A stretch of 64,000 nucleotides of DNA from Zymoseptoria tritici IPO323. Lineage: Eukaryota; Ascomycota; Dothideomycetes; Mycosphaerellales; Mycosphaerellaceae. A model generated the notes under the pieces. That model was not told the origin of the DNA and did not search any database. It saw only the letters and a program-made list of their open reading frames with translations. Below, in pieces: positions 52,826 to 64,000 of this stretch (within the stretch, counting starts at the first letter, position 1; every line of letters begins with the position of its first letter). Position numbers and translations under genes: made by a program. The DNA is taken from positions 1,426,001-1,490,000 of the forward strand of contig NC_018216.1 of assembly GCF_000219625.1 (NCBI RefSeq), in the 5' to 3' direction.

Positions 52826-54686
52826 ATGGACAGGAGAGCCGAGATCTCCGAGGCCTATCACAACACTTCTCCACGATCGCCCGACACCGCGTCGCCCATT
52901 TATCCCCTCCGAGCGATCCGTCCTCTGCCGAAAAGTCGCTTAAAGTCCAAGCTATCTCCAGAGCAAGCATCGACTCTCGTATTTCCTCCCGATCCGCCGC
53001 CGATTTCACCAACGCTTAGCTTTGGCGCACAAGAGATGGGCACACCTGATCAGCAGCCACGCCTGACCAACGGACACTCGAGCCATCACCATGATCATCA
53101 CCACGACCACCATGACCATCATCATCCTTCGGCGCACAGCCTCTGTACATGTGGAGAGGAGGGAGACAGTGGCGACGACGAAGTGGAATTTGATCATCCT
53201 GACTATCGATACTCCACTGCACCTGGTGCAAACGGGGTTCCTGTGAAGCCAGCAGATTCACTTCAGCGCAGACTGGTCGAAGCTTCGCGGTCCGCAAGTA
53301 AGCCGCCGCCTCCTGGCTCTACGGCTTCCTCTGCGGACGGGTATGAAAGTTTCGAAAACACCAGCAACAAGAAGAAGCGGAAGATACCTCTGTCTGCAAC
53401 GTCGAGTATGCACCAGAGTCAATTGAGCGCGGAAATGGCGAGCATGGGAATAAGCAATGGGGTGGGAAGTGGCGGATCAGACGAGAACAACCATCACGCT
53501 CAACAGCAGCAGCAAGGCAGTCCGCAGGCCACAAGTGGGAGTTCTCCTGGGTCTGGAACCGGTATCAGTGGTGCTGGTCGGGGCAGATATGGCCGACAGG
53601 ATGCGAGAAACCGGCGACCACTGGGCAGCAATACGATGAACGTCATCAACGGCTACAACTCTCGCGCGCCGGCCCGTGATGTCAAGGGTGGTGAAGGTGA
53701 GGACTCTTGAAACTTGGAACGGCGTTCGAAAACTTTGCTAATCAACTGCCAACACAGACTCCGGTATCGAGAACACGGGCGGGATAATCTCCCAAGCAAT
53801 CAAGACCGCCGCCGAACAAGGTCCCATCACACCCGCAGGCAAAGGCAGAGAAAACGTGAGTTTACTTCACTCTGCCACAAGTGCCAATCCCAACGCCACG
53901 CCCAAGACCCAATTCACCTTCACCTGTGAGTCTGATTCCGCGACTAAAATGGTGGACCAGCAAGCAACAGCGGCCGCAGCGTATGCCACAGGCACGCCTT
54001 CCCAGCAGCGAGGCGGTCTGCCAGCCAAGGGTGCCAGCACTCAGACGACGCCGCCTCTCCGTGGCCAACAGACGCACAACGGCGGACGACCTCCGCCGCC
54101 TCCCGCTCACAATGCACCAGCTGCAAATCAACACCAACAAGCTCCACCGCCAAAGCCTCGACCTCGCCGAAGTCCGAGCAAGGAGTATGCTTTGCAAGCT
54201 TCCACACGCAAGAAGAACCAACAGTACCAGAACTACCATCACCCTCCCAAGCCCGAAGACATGTGGATATGCGAGTTCTGCGAGTATGAAGACATCTATG
54301 GTGCCCCGCCATACGCCATGATTCGCAAGTACGAGATCAAAGATCGACAGGAGTACAAGAAGGCTGCGGAGAAGCGTCGTCTGCTTGAAAAGGCGAAGAT
54401 GAAGGGCAGGAAGAACAAGAAGGGATCAGGCAAGGGATCGAAGAATAATGCTGCTGCCACCAACGCCAACAATACCAACTCTGGTAACGGCACTCACTTG
54501 CAGCAGGACTACGATCCGAACGACCTACCACCTGACGGCGAAGAGTTCTACGATGACGACGAGGACTATGCGGACGAATACGAACCTGTTGGCCCTGGTG
54601 ATCATTATTCAAACGACTATCCACCTCCCGCTCCGGTCGGCACTCCTGTCGCTCCAGTTGGAGGAGGCAGTAGAGGGCATGGGTAA
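52826..54686 (+). CDS. Conserved fungal protein of unknown function with CxxC motif, 599 aa
   Basis: Exons 52826-53696 and 53758-54686 (61-bp intron, branch GCTAATC). The N-terminus is Pro/Ser-rich. A His-rich run (HHHDHHHDHHDHHH) at about residues 87-101 is followed by CTCGEEGDSGDDE, possibly metal-binding. The most conserved part reads PEDMWICEFCEYEDIYGAPP and then MIRKYEIKDRQEYKKAAEKR, a CxxC knuckle plus basic coiled coil found in fungal proteins of unknown role. The tail is acidic and Asp/Tyr/Pro-rich. A 105-nt stretch (53856-53960) begins GTGAGT and ends GACCAG, is in frame and stop-free, and could be a further intron (REN|QATA). I left it in, which may add 35 residues wrongly. Confidence 0.72.
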
Positions 54687-54704
54687 CTTACCGCGGGCGT
54701 TCCG

Positions 54705-54875
54705 ATGATTCTCCTGGCTGGGTTGGCAATTTACCTCTTGACGGACCACTATCTGGAGAAGAATGAGTCGCCGCTCTTGATTTGCATTGGTCTCCTGGCT
54801 TTCGCGTACACCAACCGCGAAATCCATATGCGGGAGACCTCGGATATGACTAAGTGCGCTGCTTCGCCTTCTTAA
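54705..54875 (+). CDS. Possible 56-aa membrane peptide
   Basis: A short frame starting 18 bases after the preceding stop codon. It has two hydrophobic segments (MILLAGLAIYLLT and LLICIGLLAFAY). No splice link to the preceding gene was found. It could be chance. Confidence 0.2.
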   Translation: MILLAGLAIYLLTDHYLEKNESPLLICIGLLAFAYTNREIHMRETSDMTKCAASPS

Positions 54876-55874
54876 CCTGGTCTGTTTGGATATCTTGCCA
54901 CAACCCGCCGGACACCATCGGAATTGCCTGCGGAATCCGAGTTGTACATACACCTCCACCCTTGGTGAGACCTGTCTTCCTTGGAAAGACATTGCTGGGA
55001 TTTGCGCGGAGTTTGGGAGCTGCTTGGTTGACTTTGTTGGTTTGGCTTGCATAAACACCTTTGGCCTAAGACTTGTTCCACGATGCATTGCAATTTTTTA
55101 CGGCGTTTTATACCTCCACTCCCTACACACACCCCCTTTGAGATTTGCGCGATGCATGTATGTAGAAGAAGACACGGCAGAGGACTATGAGGACGAAGGC
55201 AGAGAGAGTGATGGAGAGAGAGTGAGTGGAGGAGCTCAGAGCAGAGGAAATGAAAACGAAAACCGAAATACGAACAGACCGATCCAGTCCCATAACCAGC
55301 AGACGTCCTCTACGCGATGAGGCGTTGTGAAGTCGGAAGTCAATGCAAGCCGACTGATCTGAACCCTGCGGCTAGGTCCTTGCCTTGCCCTGTCCGAAAA
55401 GCCGCACTTCCTCAGCTCTTCACCTTCCACCTAGAGTCCGAAGCACACACCGCTGACAACGAGACAGATCGTGATGATAAACGTTGGTGCAGGCCTGTTT
55501 GAAAGCATCGCCCTGCTGTATGGCAGGACACTCGACTTTCATTGCCACCAGCCGTTAACCTCCAATTGAGATGCTTCTGATTCTGACCCGAAGAGGATGC
55601 CGCACGCTCACAGCTTGCAGGTATGATCTGGTCAGGCCAGTGTGGCAGCTAGAATCCGGTCAGGCCAGCCTCGAAAGCTTCTGCAGCGCTTGGACATCGA
55701 CAGTAGCGCCACGCTTCGCATGGTGACTATGAGCTGTGGCCAGACCTGGTCCTGGTTCGCTAATTCACTCGTAGATGCAATGGCTTTACAGGCTGGCGAT
55801 AAAGCTACGGCGCTGCGCAGCCATGCGTTCCTCACCAGGACCTCCCTCTCGTTTCGCTATCCTTACTCGCTGTC
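54876..55874. other. Intergenic region
   Basis: No supported gene. Contains purine-rich GA repeats near 55190-55260. Confidence 0.45.
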
Positions 55875-56228
55875 ATGCGTTTCTTACCCCTTCTTGCAGC
55901 AGCTCTGCCGATCGGCGGCTCTCTTGCCGCCGCCGTGGGCATTCAAGATGCTGGCGAAGTGCCAGACGTCAACGCTTCGCTCGACAAGAGGTACTCAACC
56001 TCGCCCAAGTGCAACGTTGCCGGCTACAGTGAAGAACACTACACGCCTTTCCAAGTCATCAAGCAGAGCAAGTGCAGTCCTCAACAGTGTTCCAGCTATT
56101 GCAGGCAGAAGTCGAAGTGCCAAAGCTTCGCGGTGGGCAATAGCGAATGCAGTTTTTATGCTGCTCCAGTCTCGCGTAACTGCATGGCCGAAGATTCACC
56201 CTGCAAGCGGACGCAAACAAATATGTGA
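55875..56228 (+). CDS. Small secreted cysteine-rich protein (PAN/apple-like), probably frameshifted
   Basis: 117 aa as read. A signal peptide (MRFLPLLAAALPIGGSLAAA) is followed by a short propeptide ending in a Kex2-like site (LDKR), then a module with eight Cys: KCNVAGYSEEHY, then CSPQQCSSYC and CQSFAVGNSECSFYAAPVS. This resembles the PAN-type repeats in secreted fungal proteins. The frame stops after EDSPCKRTQTNM. In another frame, the next 200 bases read like a continuation (FTLQADANKYVTSGAPGAIF, then EIFRFDQDSD), ending at a GTGAGT donor at 56419. A 1-2 base change or a very short intron would link them. Similar proteins are secreted by plant-associated fungi; function is unknown. Confidence 0.6.
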   Translation: MRFLPLLAAALPIGGSLAAAVGIQDAGEVPDVNASLDKRYSTSPKCNVAGYSEEHYTPFQVIKQSKCSPQQCSSYCRQKSKCQSFAVGNSECSFYAAPVSRNCMAEDSPCKRTQTNM

Positions 56229-56575
56229 CAAGCGGAGCTCCAGGAGCAATTTTCAACGAGGGCCAGGACGACGAGATCTTCAGATTCGACCAGGATTCCG
56301 ATGCTGCCGTTTTGACACTCGACTCAGCATGCCGACTGGTGCGTGAAGTGGGTGGCAACATCGCCAATGTGTATCTCCCCAAGTGGCCAAAGTCCCGTCA
56401 TAGGGCGAGGATCATCAAAGTGAGTATATTCGTGTGATGCTTTCCGGTGATGATAGCTGATTCCAAACCCTCAGCTATGTGTACGTTGGAAACTCCGCTG
56501 CAAATAGGTGCCATCTGTCATAGGAACTCGTGCATACTAAGCTTACTGACCCGCCTCCCAGCAACTGCGGGTAGT
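56229..56575 (+). other. Probable downstream exons of the secreted protein gene
   Basis: The plus-strand frame from about 56194 to 56418 looks coding but is out of phase with the signal-peptide frame. Possible further short exons end near 56511 and 56575, with CAG acceptors at about 56473 and 56562, the last one giving an early stop. The model is unresolved. Confidence 0.35.
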
Positions 56576-57089
56576 CCTCCGGCTATGGTAGACAACTCGT
56601 ATAACCGCAAGACTGGAGCTACCGACCGACCGGTGGAGGCAGCTATAGTCAGACCGAATCTGATCGAATGCGTGCACTGCCTCGGCTTACCAAATACCAG
56701 TGGATATTGAACGACGCTTCCGACCGACTGACTGCACAATGGATCAATTCCGATGGCAGTAAGTCCCAGCACCAGATCCATTCACATTGTGATCTCTCCC
56801 AGCTGACGCGTGCTTTACTCAAACAGCCAAACCTGCAACCACGCTTGCTTACCTTACGACTGATACAGTCCTGGTTCTGACGGGCGACATTGAAGCACTC
56901 CGGGCGACATATTCGGACGGAGCAAACCAAGTTCGCGCCGTCGAGCTGAGATTACCAACGCCGCAGAATCCATTTTTATGAGGAAAGGGTTGAATACGCT
57001 GCCTCTTAAGAGTACCAGCCGCACAGAAAACGCATTGAATATCGTTTCTCGTTACATAGAAAGTTAGCATGCCAATGTACAAACGTAAA
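56576..57089. other. Intergenic region
   Basis: No gene supported between the secreted protein gene and the monooxygenase, whose 3' end lies on the right. Confidence 0.45.
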
Positions 57090-59082
57090 CTACTTCTCAA
57101 AATACTGCATCTCCAACCCCTCCATCTCCCCCGTCGCCCTCCAATCCTCCAATATCTTCAAAAACGCCGGCGACCCACCTCCATACGAAGCATTCCTCGC
57201 TCCTGTCTTCGACGCAGAACCCTCATTGTTATAATACCCGGGCGTACACTCCTTCAAGAACGCCGCCCGCAGACCCGCCAACTGCTCAATTGTCGCCACC
57301 CACTCCTTCTCCGCCTTCTCCGTCGGCTCAATGGTGCGTACATTCCGCTTCACACACTCGCCCAGCACATACGCGATATGTTTGGCCTGCTCGGAGGTGA
57401 CGTGTATGAAATTGGGCGTCAGCGCCGCTTGCACGATGGAGATCCAGAAGCAATTCGGGAAACCCCGCGTGGCCCAGCCGTGGAGGGTGGAGGCGCCGTC
57501 TTTCCAGCAGTCGGTGATGGACTGGCCGTTGCGGCCGTAGACTTCCATTCCTGTACGGTGCGACCAGTCGGTTGCGAGCTCGAAGCCGGTCGCGTAGATG
57601 ATGCAGTCGAATTCGTATTCTACGCCTTGGGAGACGATGCCTTGCTCCGTGATGCGGTCGATGCCGAGACCTTTCGTGTCGACGAGGTGTACGTTTTCCC
57701 GGTTGAAGGTTTCGAGATACTCGTCGTGGAAGCAGGGTCGTTTGCAGAGTTGGTTGTACCACGGCTTGAGCGCCTCGGCGGTAGCGGGGTCTTTGACGAC
57801 GGAGTCACAGCGGGCGCGGATCTTGTTCATTTTCTCAAAGTCGGCGAGTTGGCGTTCGGCGGCGGCGGCTTCGGGGTCGGTTGAGTCGGCTTTGCGCCGG
57901 GCGAGGAGCATTTGGAGGATCTCGGTCCAGCCGTCTTGGACGAGGTCTTTGTCGAGGATCGCACCGTTTACGATGAGGTTGAAGTTGTCCATGCGCTCTT
58001 TTTGCCAGCCTTTCTCGAGGCCTTGGGACCAGGATGGATCGGTGGGTTTGTTGTTGCGGTAATCGATTGAAGAGGGTGTACGCTGAAAGACGTGGAGGCT
58101 TTTAGCGTACTTGCCTACGTTCGGGACGATTTGTACGGCGGTGGCTCCTGTTCCGATCAAGGCTACCCGCTTGTCGGCCAGTCCGGTCAATCCACCTTCG
58201 TTGTCTCCGCCAGTGTAGTTGTAGTCCCACCGACTGGAGTGGAAGCTGTGGCCTTTGAATGCCTTCAGACCTGGCACACCTGGAAGCTTTGGACGATGCA
58301 GGGGACCAGCGCTAGGAATGACAAAGCGTGTCTTGATCTCGTCGTTGCGGCTGGTCTTGATAGTCCACATGGCAGATTCCTCGTCCCATCGAAGCTCACC
58401 GACCTCTGTCTGAAAGAGAGTTTTCTCGTACAGTCCCCATTTCTTTCCAATCATCTCGGAGTGCTTGAGCAGTTCCTTTGCGTGTGCGTATTTCTCCGTT
58501 GGCACATAGCCGAGTTCCTCCAGAAGTGGCATGTAAATGTACGACTCGATATCACATTGAGCGCCTGCGCATTGTCAGCGTTGTGTCTTGACGACGAGCA
58601 TAGACGGATGCATACCTGGATATCTGTTCCAATACCAAGTGCCACCAAAATCGCCGGCCTGACGCACATGTCATTGGATGAGCAATATGACACATCGAAT
58701 ATGATCATACCTTCTCAATCAATCGAATGTTCTTCACGCCGGCCTCGATCAAGCGAACTGCGACAAGTTGTGCACCGTAACCACCACCAATGATTACGGC
58801 ATCGACTTGCTCAGAGATCGGATCTCTCTTGAAGCCGGGCTCGACCCAAGGGTCTGTAAGGTAGTGTGAGAACTCTCCGCCGTCGTCAATCAATTTATAT
58901 TGGTTGATGCCGCCGCCATTTTCGAGTCGCTTGTCTCGCTCGGCGATGTATCTCTCCTTGAGCTTGACAGGATCCAGAGCTGGTAACGGTGCTTCGGATT
59001 TTTCAAAGTCTGCCTGAAGGTTGACTTGTTCCGGTTGTGGGCCTAGGAGGTCGACCTTTTGAAGGACGTCTGCTGTGGCCAT
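57090..59082 (-). CDS. Flavin monooxygenase, Baeyer-Villiger type
   Basis: Exons on the minus strand, 59082-58711, 58658-58616 and 58564-57090, give 629 aa. The middle exon is only 43 bp, with introns of 52 and 51 bp. It has an N-terminal extension, an FAD site (IIGGGYGAQ), [17 protein letters not shown], the class-B fingerprint [13 protein letters not shown] and an NADPH-binding Rossmann site (IGTGATAVQ). The C-terminal substrate part includes [10 protein letters not shown]. Enzymes of this type insert oxygen next to a ketone to give an ester or lactone, using NADPH and O2. The substrate is unknown. No polyketide or terpene synthase neighbours are present, so there is no sign of a secondary-metabolite cluster within the window. 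Confidence 0.92.
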
Positions 59083-59921
59083 GATGTATGTTTATAGGAA
59101 GAGGTTGTGAGTATCAATGGAACAATATGAAAGCGACAGAAGAGGAGTCCAGTCAGCAATATATAATAACCGGACGAAGATATCACCGAGGGTGACGGTT
59201 GATTGAAGGAATGATGAACCAGAAGGTATCAAGAGTAGGATGCGTGTAGTTTATGAAAGATGCAGACCCGCGCTGATCGGATCTCGAATCCGGGCGCAAC
59301 CCAGACCCCGCACAACTCTGAGACGTAGTTGAGGTGGTGTAGATACGTTGCGTCGCGCGTGGCTGTGAAGACCTCTCTAGCCAAGAATGCTTGAGGTGGG
59401 CTCTGGAAGCTCGGTTGGTCGCTCGTGAGTCGTCGCCGTCTTGTCAGCCCCGGCTGCCGACACGACGGTCGCTACTCTAGCACCGTGCCCGATAATTGCT
59501 GTTATATATGCCATTTCTGGTCATGATTGCGACTGCTGGGTTCAGCCTACCGCAGAACCCCGGCTCATGCTCGAAGCGTGTCGTCGTGGTACCCTTGTTA
59601 GCTGGTCGACGGTCGGCAATGTAGAAACCTTGCGTGAGGACGTCTCCATTTCATCTACGCGATTCTTCGATCTCTGCGGATGCTTGAAAGGGGGCTCATT
59701 GCGCAATTGAATGAATGGCAGATCGTGTTGTAATGAGTGCGTGAAGTCCACAAGGCCAATCCACTGATTCCTCAGAAGAGTTGTGTGCCTGAGGCATCAC
59801 GGGATGGACCGCAGTCGAACTGCACCATCATCGTTGAAGGCGAAGTCCAGGGACACACCTCCTCGAGACCATTAATCAACCACAACACCTCTCAGGACAA
59901 CGCGAGAGAGGTTTATCCATC
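59083..59921. other. Divergent promoter region
   Basis: Lies between the monooxygenase (minus) and V-ATPase subunit a (plus). No gene supported. Confidence 0.5.
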
Positions 59922-62671
59922 ATGGCGCCCTCAGAGAGCTTGTTCAGGTCTCAGCCGATGACCCTGACCCAGCTCTATGTCGCCAACGAGATCGGACGGG
60001 AGGTTGTCTCCGCCTTGGGAGAGCTCGGTGCTATGCAGTTCCGCGATGTACGTGCTTGTGGGGAAGAGAGACATGCGCAGACCATGGCCAGGCACTGACT
60101 TGGTACAGCTCAACCCGGAAACTTCAGCCTTCCAGCGCACTTTCACTCAGGAGATCCGCCGCCTAGACAACGTCGAACGCCAGCTCAACTACTTCCGTAC
60201 CCAGATCGAGAAGAGCGGCATCGAGATGCGCTCCATCTACGAGTTCAGCAACACCATGGCAGCGCCCTCTGCCTCTGAGATCGATGAGCTTTCAGACCGC
60301 AGCCAGAGCCTGGAGCAGCGCATTCAAAGCTTGAACGAGAGCTACGAGACATTGAAGAAGAGGGAGACTGAGCTTACCGAGTGGCGATGGGTTTTGAGGG
60401 AGGCTGGAGGCTTTTTCGATCGTGCTCGTGGACAGACGGAGGAGATCCGCCAGTCTATCGACTCCAACGACGATGCGCCGCTGTTGCAGGATATGGAGCA
60501 GGCCACGAACAACAATGAGGGTGCACAAAACAGCTTCAGCGTGATGAACATTGGCTTTGTCGCCGGTGTCATCCCAAGAGAGCGTATGGCAGCTTTCGAG
60601 CGTATTCTCTGGCGTACGCTCCGCGGCAACCTGTACATGAACCAGTCGGAGATTCCTGATCCGATCATCAATGCGGAGAAGGGTGAAGAGACGTACAAGA
60701 ATGTGTTCGTCATCTTCGCACACGGCAAGGAGATCATCGCAAAGATCAGGAAGATCTCGGAGAGCTTGGGCGCGGACATTTACAGCGTGGATGAGAACAG
60801 CGAGCTTCGCCGTGATCAGATCCACGAGGTCAATAGCCGTCTTCAGGATTTGGGCAATGTTCTCGGCAACACCAAGCGTACCCTCGACGCGGAGCTCACC
60901 CAGATCGGACGTTCTTTGGCCGCCTGGATGATTGTGATCAAGAAGGAGAAGAGCGTCTACCAGACGCTCAACCGATTCTCATACGACCCGGCCAGGAAGA
61001 CTTTGGTGGCAGAAGCCTGGTGCCCTACCAGTCAGCTCGGCTTGATCAAGTCTACCCTGCAAGACGTCAACGACCGAGCTGGACTCACCGTGCCGACCAT
61101 TGTCAACCAGATCAAGACTTCCAAGACCCCTCCAACTTACAACAAGACCAACAAGTTCACTCTCGGATTCCAGACCATCATTGACGCCTACGGTACCGCC
61201 AAGTATACTGAAGTCAACCCGGGATTGCCGACTATTGTCACATTCCCCTTCCTCTTCGCTGTCATGTTCGGTGACTTTGGCCACGGATTCATCATGACCT
61301 GCGCCGCTGTTGCCATGATCTACTGGGAAAAGCCACTCCAGCGCGGCAAGCAGGATGAGCTCTTCGGCATGGCCTTTTACGGACGTTATATTATGCTCAT
61401 GATGGGCATCTTCTCGATGTACACTGGACTGATCTACTGCGATGTCTTCTCCAAGGACATTCCTCTGGCCAAGAGTATGTGGGAATGGAACTTCCCCGAC
61501 GATTACACCAATGGCACTGTCAAGGCTACTAGAGTCGAAGGATACACATACCCCTTCGGACTGGACTGGAGATGGCACGACACTGAGAACGACCTCTTGT
61601 TCAGCAACAGTTACAAGATGAAGCTCTCCATCATCATGGGATGGGCACACGTATGTTCCAACTTTGAGTGAATATCATGTAAACATAACTGACATTCATC
61701 ACAGATGACCTACTCTCTCTGCCTCTCCTACGTCAACGCCCGCCACTTCCGCTCTCCCATCGACATCTGGGGCAACTTCGTTCCCGGCATGATTTTCTTC
61801 CAGGGCATCTTCGGCTATCTCGTTCTGACCATCGTCTGGAAATGGTGCGTTGATTGGTATGCCGTTGGCGACCAACCACCCAGTCTTCTCAACATGCTCA
61901 TCTACATGTTCTTGTCGCCCGGCACCGTCACTGAGCGCCTCTATGCCGGCCAAGGTACCGTGCAAGTCATCCTCCTACTCCTCGCCGTCGCTCAAGTCCC
62001 GATTATGCTTTTCCTCAAGCCCTTCTACCTCCGCTGGGAGCACAACCGCGCTCGTGCGCAAGGATACCGCGGAATTGGCGAGACGACTCACGTCAGCGCT
62101 CTCGATGACGACGAGGACGAAGGGCACACCAATGGCGATGCCAGCCGTCCTTCTTTCGCAGACAGCGACATGGATGGTGGAGCCGTCATCACACAAGACA
62201 TCGGCCACGGCGAGGAAGGCGAAGAATTCGAGTTCAGCGAAGTCATGATCCACCAGGTCATCCACACCATCGGTATGTTATCCCTCAATCCCGTCATCTC
62301 ATTCCACATACTAACCTCGAATCCTAGAATTCTGCCTCAACTGCGTCTCCCACACAGCCTCCTACCTCCGCCTCTGGGCCCTCTCTCTTGCCCATCAACA
62401 GCTCTCCATCGTTCTCTGGAACATGACCCTCTCCAACGCCTTCGCGATGGAAGGTGCAGTCGGTATCTTCGCCATCTTCCTGGCCTTTGGTCTGTGGTTC
62501 ATTCTCACAATCGCCGTGTTGGTGGTCATGGAAGGTACGTCGGCCATGTTGCATTCGCTCCGATTGCACTGGGTGGAGGCGATGAGTAAACATTTCGTCG
62601 GCGAGGGAGTCGCGTTTGAGCCGTTTAGTTTTAGGGTCATGTTAGAGGACGAGTTGACGGAGTTGAAGTAA
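59922..62671 (+). CDS. vph1: V-type ATPase subunit a (Vph1)
   Basis: Exons 59922-60047, 60109-61650, 61705-62272 and 62328-62671 give 859 aa, the normal length. It is the large membrane subunit of the V0 sector that carries protons through the vacuolar/endosomal proton pump. The N-terminal cytosolic half (about 400 aa) has coiled coils. The C-terminal half has about eight membrane segments, including [15 protein letters not shown]. The proton-path Arg lies in [15 protein letters not shown], encoded by the last exon. Introns are 61, 54 and 55 bp with CTGAC/CTAAC branch sites. The start [19 protein letters not shown] is the family standard. No damage was seen. Filamentous fungi generally have one such gene, so it should serve all acidic compartments. 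Confidence 0.97.
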
Positions 62672-62800
62672 TGTTGAGGAGGTAACAGGTACTCTGTATA
62701 GAACGTAACAGGATTGGTTTATCAGAGGTTTCGGCTTCGGTCAAAGTGTTTTCGTGAAGGCTTCGTCTCGCCAACCAAGTCATGGATTGCGCTTCGTTCC

Positions 62801-64000
62801 TCAAGAATAGCCTCTGCTGGCTAGAAGCTCTGCTCTCCTTGCATCCTCCTTCTCTGTAGAGGTCTGTTCTGCAGCCTCTGCAGCGTCGCGCTCGAGTATA
62901 GCATTACTGCTCTGCGCCGCTCCTCCTTCGGTCTGCTCAACCGCCTCTGCAGTCTTCACAGCAGACGCTTGACCACTTCGCGTGCCCTGTTCATTCTTCG
63001 CCTCTACTGCATTCTCCTCCACCTCCACCTCGACATCCTCACCCTTCACCCCGTCTCCATCTCCTCCTCCAAGCATACCCCTAACCTTCTCCCCCCAGAC
63101 CTCCTCTCCCTTTTCCAAATCCTCGAAATCCAGCACGTTCTTGCCCAGCTCGAAGTCTCCTTGCTGTGTACGTACTAACCTCGCCATTGTTGCCAAGGAG
63201 TCGACGGCGACTCCGAGGTCGTGACAGAGGGAGCGTACGTAGAAGCCAGAGGTGACTTTCATTCGGAGGCGGACTGCTGGGGCGGGACAGCGTGGGAGGT
63301 GAGTCTGGGAGGTGGGTGGAGGGGCAGAGTAGTATTTCTTTGACTTTTTGGGTGATGGCGGCGGAGTCTTGTCTGGTTTGGAGCGCTTGGCGGGCGGTTC
63401 AGCGGCTTCTGTCGTCGTCGGCTGTGCGCTGCTGTCGTCTTCTTCTTGCGATCGCTCTCGTTTTTGGCCAGCGACAGGCTCTTGCACCGCCCCCTCGCCA
63501 TCGCCCATTACCTTCTCCTCCACTTCCTCTGCCACCGCCTCCTCCGGCCACCTGTACTCATGCTCCCCACCCTCCCACCACTCCACCACATCCAACTCCA
63601 GCACCTCCACACTCCTCTCCTTGATCCCTTCCCCGGGAACCTCCTTGCCCTCTCTCGCATACTCGTACATTTTCTTCCCTTGCACCTTCAACGCCGAGTA
63701 TATCGGCGGTTTCTGCTGGATCTTCCCTCGAAACGCAGCCAAGGCCGTCTCCACTTTCTCCCGTGTGATATGCTCGAACGCTTTCCTCGCGATCACTTTT
63801 CCTTCCACATCGTAAGTGTCTGTACTCGCTCCAAACAGAACCACAGTCTCATAGCTCTTCGTGCAGCCGGTTGTGTAATATCCAAGTTGCTTCGTGCCCG
63901 CTCCCACGCCGAGGATGAGCACGCCAGTGGCCATCGGGTCTAATGTTCCTCCATGCCCCATTTTCACACTCGCGGCCCTTCGACCGCGCCATTTCCGTTT
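62801..64000 (-). CDS. pus4: tRNA pseudouridine synthase Pus4 (TruB family), 5' end outside window
   Basis: Minus-strand frame running off the right edge; at least 399 codons are inside. Pus4/TruB makes pseudouridine 55 in the T-loop of tRNAs. The catalytic Asp lies in GHGGTLDPMATGVL, close to the right edge. Other TruB blocks are YETVVLFGASTDTYDVEG, KPPIYSALKVQGKKMYEYAR, and SGFYVRSLCHDLGV near the end of the fold. Between them sits a charged insert of about 80 residues (GEHEYRWPEEAVAEEVEEK and KRSKPDKTPPPSPKKSKK), and a Glu/Val/Ala-rich C-terminal tail follows. Both are longer than in yeast. It converges with Vph1, with 129 bp between stops. The true start lies beyond position 64000. Confidence 0.93.
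   Translation of the reverse strand, partial: KRKWRGRRAASVKMGHGGTLDPMATGVLILGVGAGTKQLGYYTTGCTKSYETVVLFGASTDTYDVEGKVIARKAFEHITREKVETALAAFRGKIQQKPPIYSALKVQGKKMYEYAREGKEVPGEGIKERSVEVLELDVVEWWEGGEHEYRWPEEAVAEEVEEKVMGDGEGAVQEPVAGQKRERSQEEDDSSAQPTTTEAAEPPAKRSKPDKTPPPSPKKSKKYYSAPPPTSQTHLPRCPAPAVRLRMKVTSGFYVRSLCHDLGVAVDSLATMARLVRTQQGDFELGKNVLDFEDLEKGEEVWGEKVRGMLGGGDGDGVKGEDVEVEVEENAVEAKNEQGTRSGQASAVKTAEAVEQTEGGAAQSSNAILERDAAEAAEQTSTEKEDARRAELLASRGYS

Noticed and set aside
57090..59082. Secondary-metabolite cluster around the monooxygenase
   Set aside because: Neighbours are V-ATPase, a secreted protein and housekeeping genes; no synthase or regulator nearby.
1..64000. tRNA or rRNA genes
   Set aside because: Looked for T-arm and A/B-box patterns by eye and saw none; a tRNA search program would be decisive.

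Overview
The window is nuclear DNA of a filamentous ascomycete (Pezizomycotina). A dothideomycete is my best guess but I cannot prove it. The reasons are short GT-AG introns (about 48-130 bp) with CTAAC/CTGAC-type branch sites, genes on both strands with short gaps, typical fungal gene families, a retrotransposon destroyed by C-to-T and G-to-A change at CpA/TpG (the RIP signature), and introns that look like introner-like elements. No tRNA, rRNA or CRISPR array was seen.

Layout. 1-17.2 kb: a DDR48-like repeat protein gene whose repeats are split by copied introns, a drug/metabolite-type transporter, a GPI-type aspartic protease, an AIM9-like kinase-fold protein, a BTB-like protein, an aromatic L-amino-acid decarboxylase, a hypothetical nuclear-looking protein and GDP-mannose pyrophosphorylase. 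17.9-26.2 kb: one complete 8,257-bp Ty1/copia-type LTR retrotransposon on the minus strand, with 239-bp LTRs, a 5-bp target duplication (GAATG), heavy RIP damage and an extra 791-codon frame after pol. 26.2-30.4 kb: gene-poor, with one small hypothetical gene and one weak cysteine-rich candidate. 30.4-48 kb: ALG5, two BTB proteins, an unknown 466-aa protein, a small LEA-like gene hidden in short exons, a Rid1-like GTPase-binding protein, a short-chain dehydrogenase split by a 193-bp insertion, an MFS transporter, NC2-alpha/Bur6 and an F-box-like protein. 48-64 kb: an AVT3-like amino-acid transporter, a thioredoxin, an unknown 599-aa protein, a secreted PAN-like protein with a probable frameshift, a Baeyer-Villiger-type monooxygenase, V-ATPase subunit a, and Pus4 running off the right edge.

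I see no gene cluster in the metabolic sense. Most genes are single housekeeping loci: mannose donor supply (MPG1) and dolichol-linked glucose supply (ALG5) both feed glycosylation, while V-ATPase subunit a and the AVT3-like carrier both act at the vacuole. The most unusual items are the exon-intron tandem array at 1.6-2.3 kb, the extra frame and internal copies of the polypurine tract in the copia element, the RIP boundaries inside its LTRs, and the hairpin-rich insertion in the dehydrogenase. All gene models were spliced by hand from the sequence; exon boundaries were checked for splice signals and reading frame but not against transcripts.
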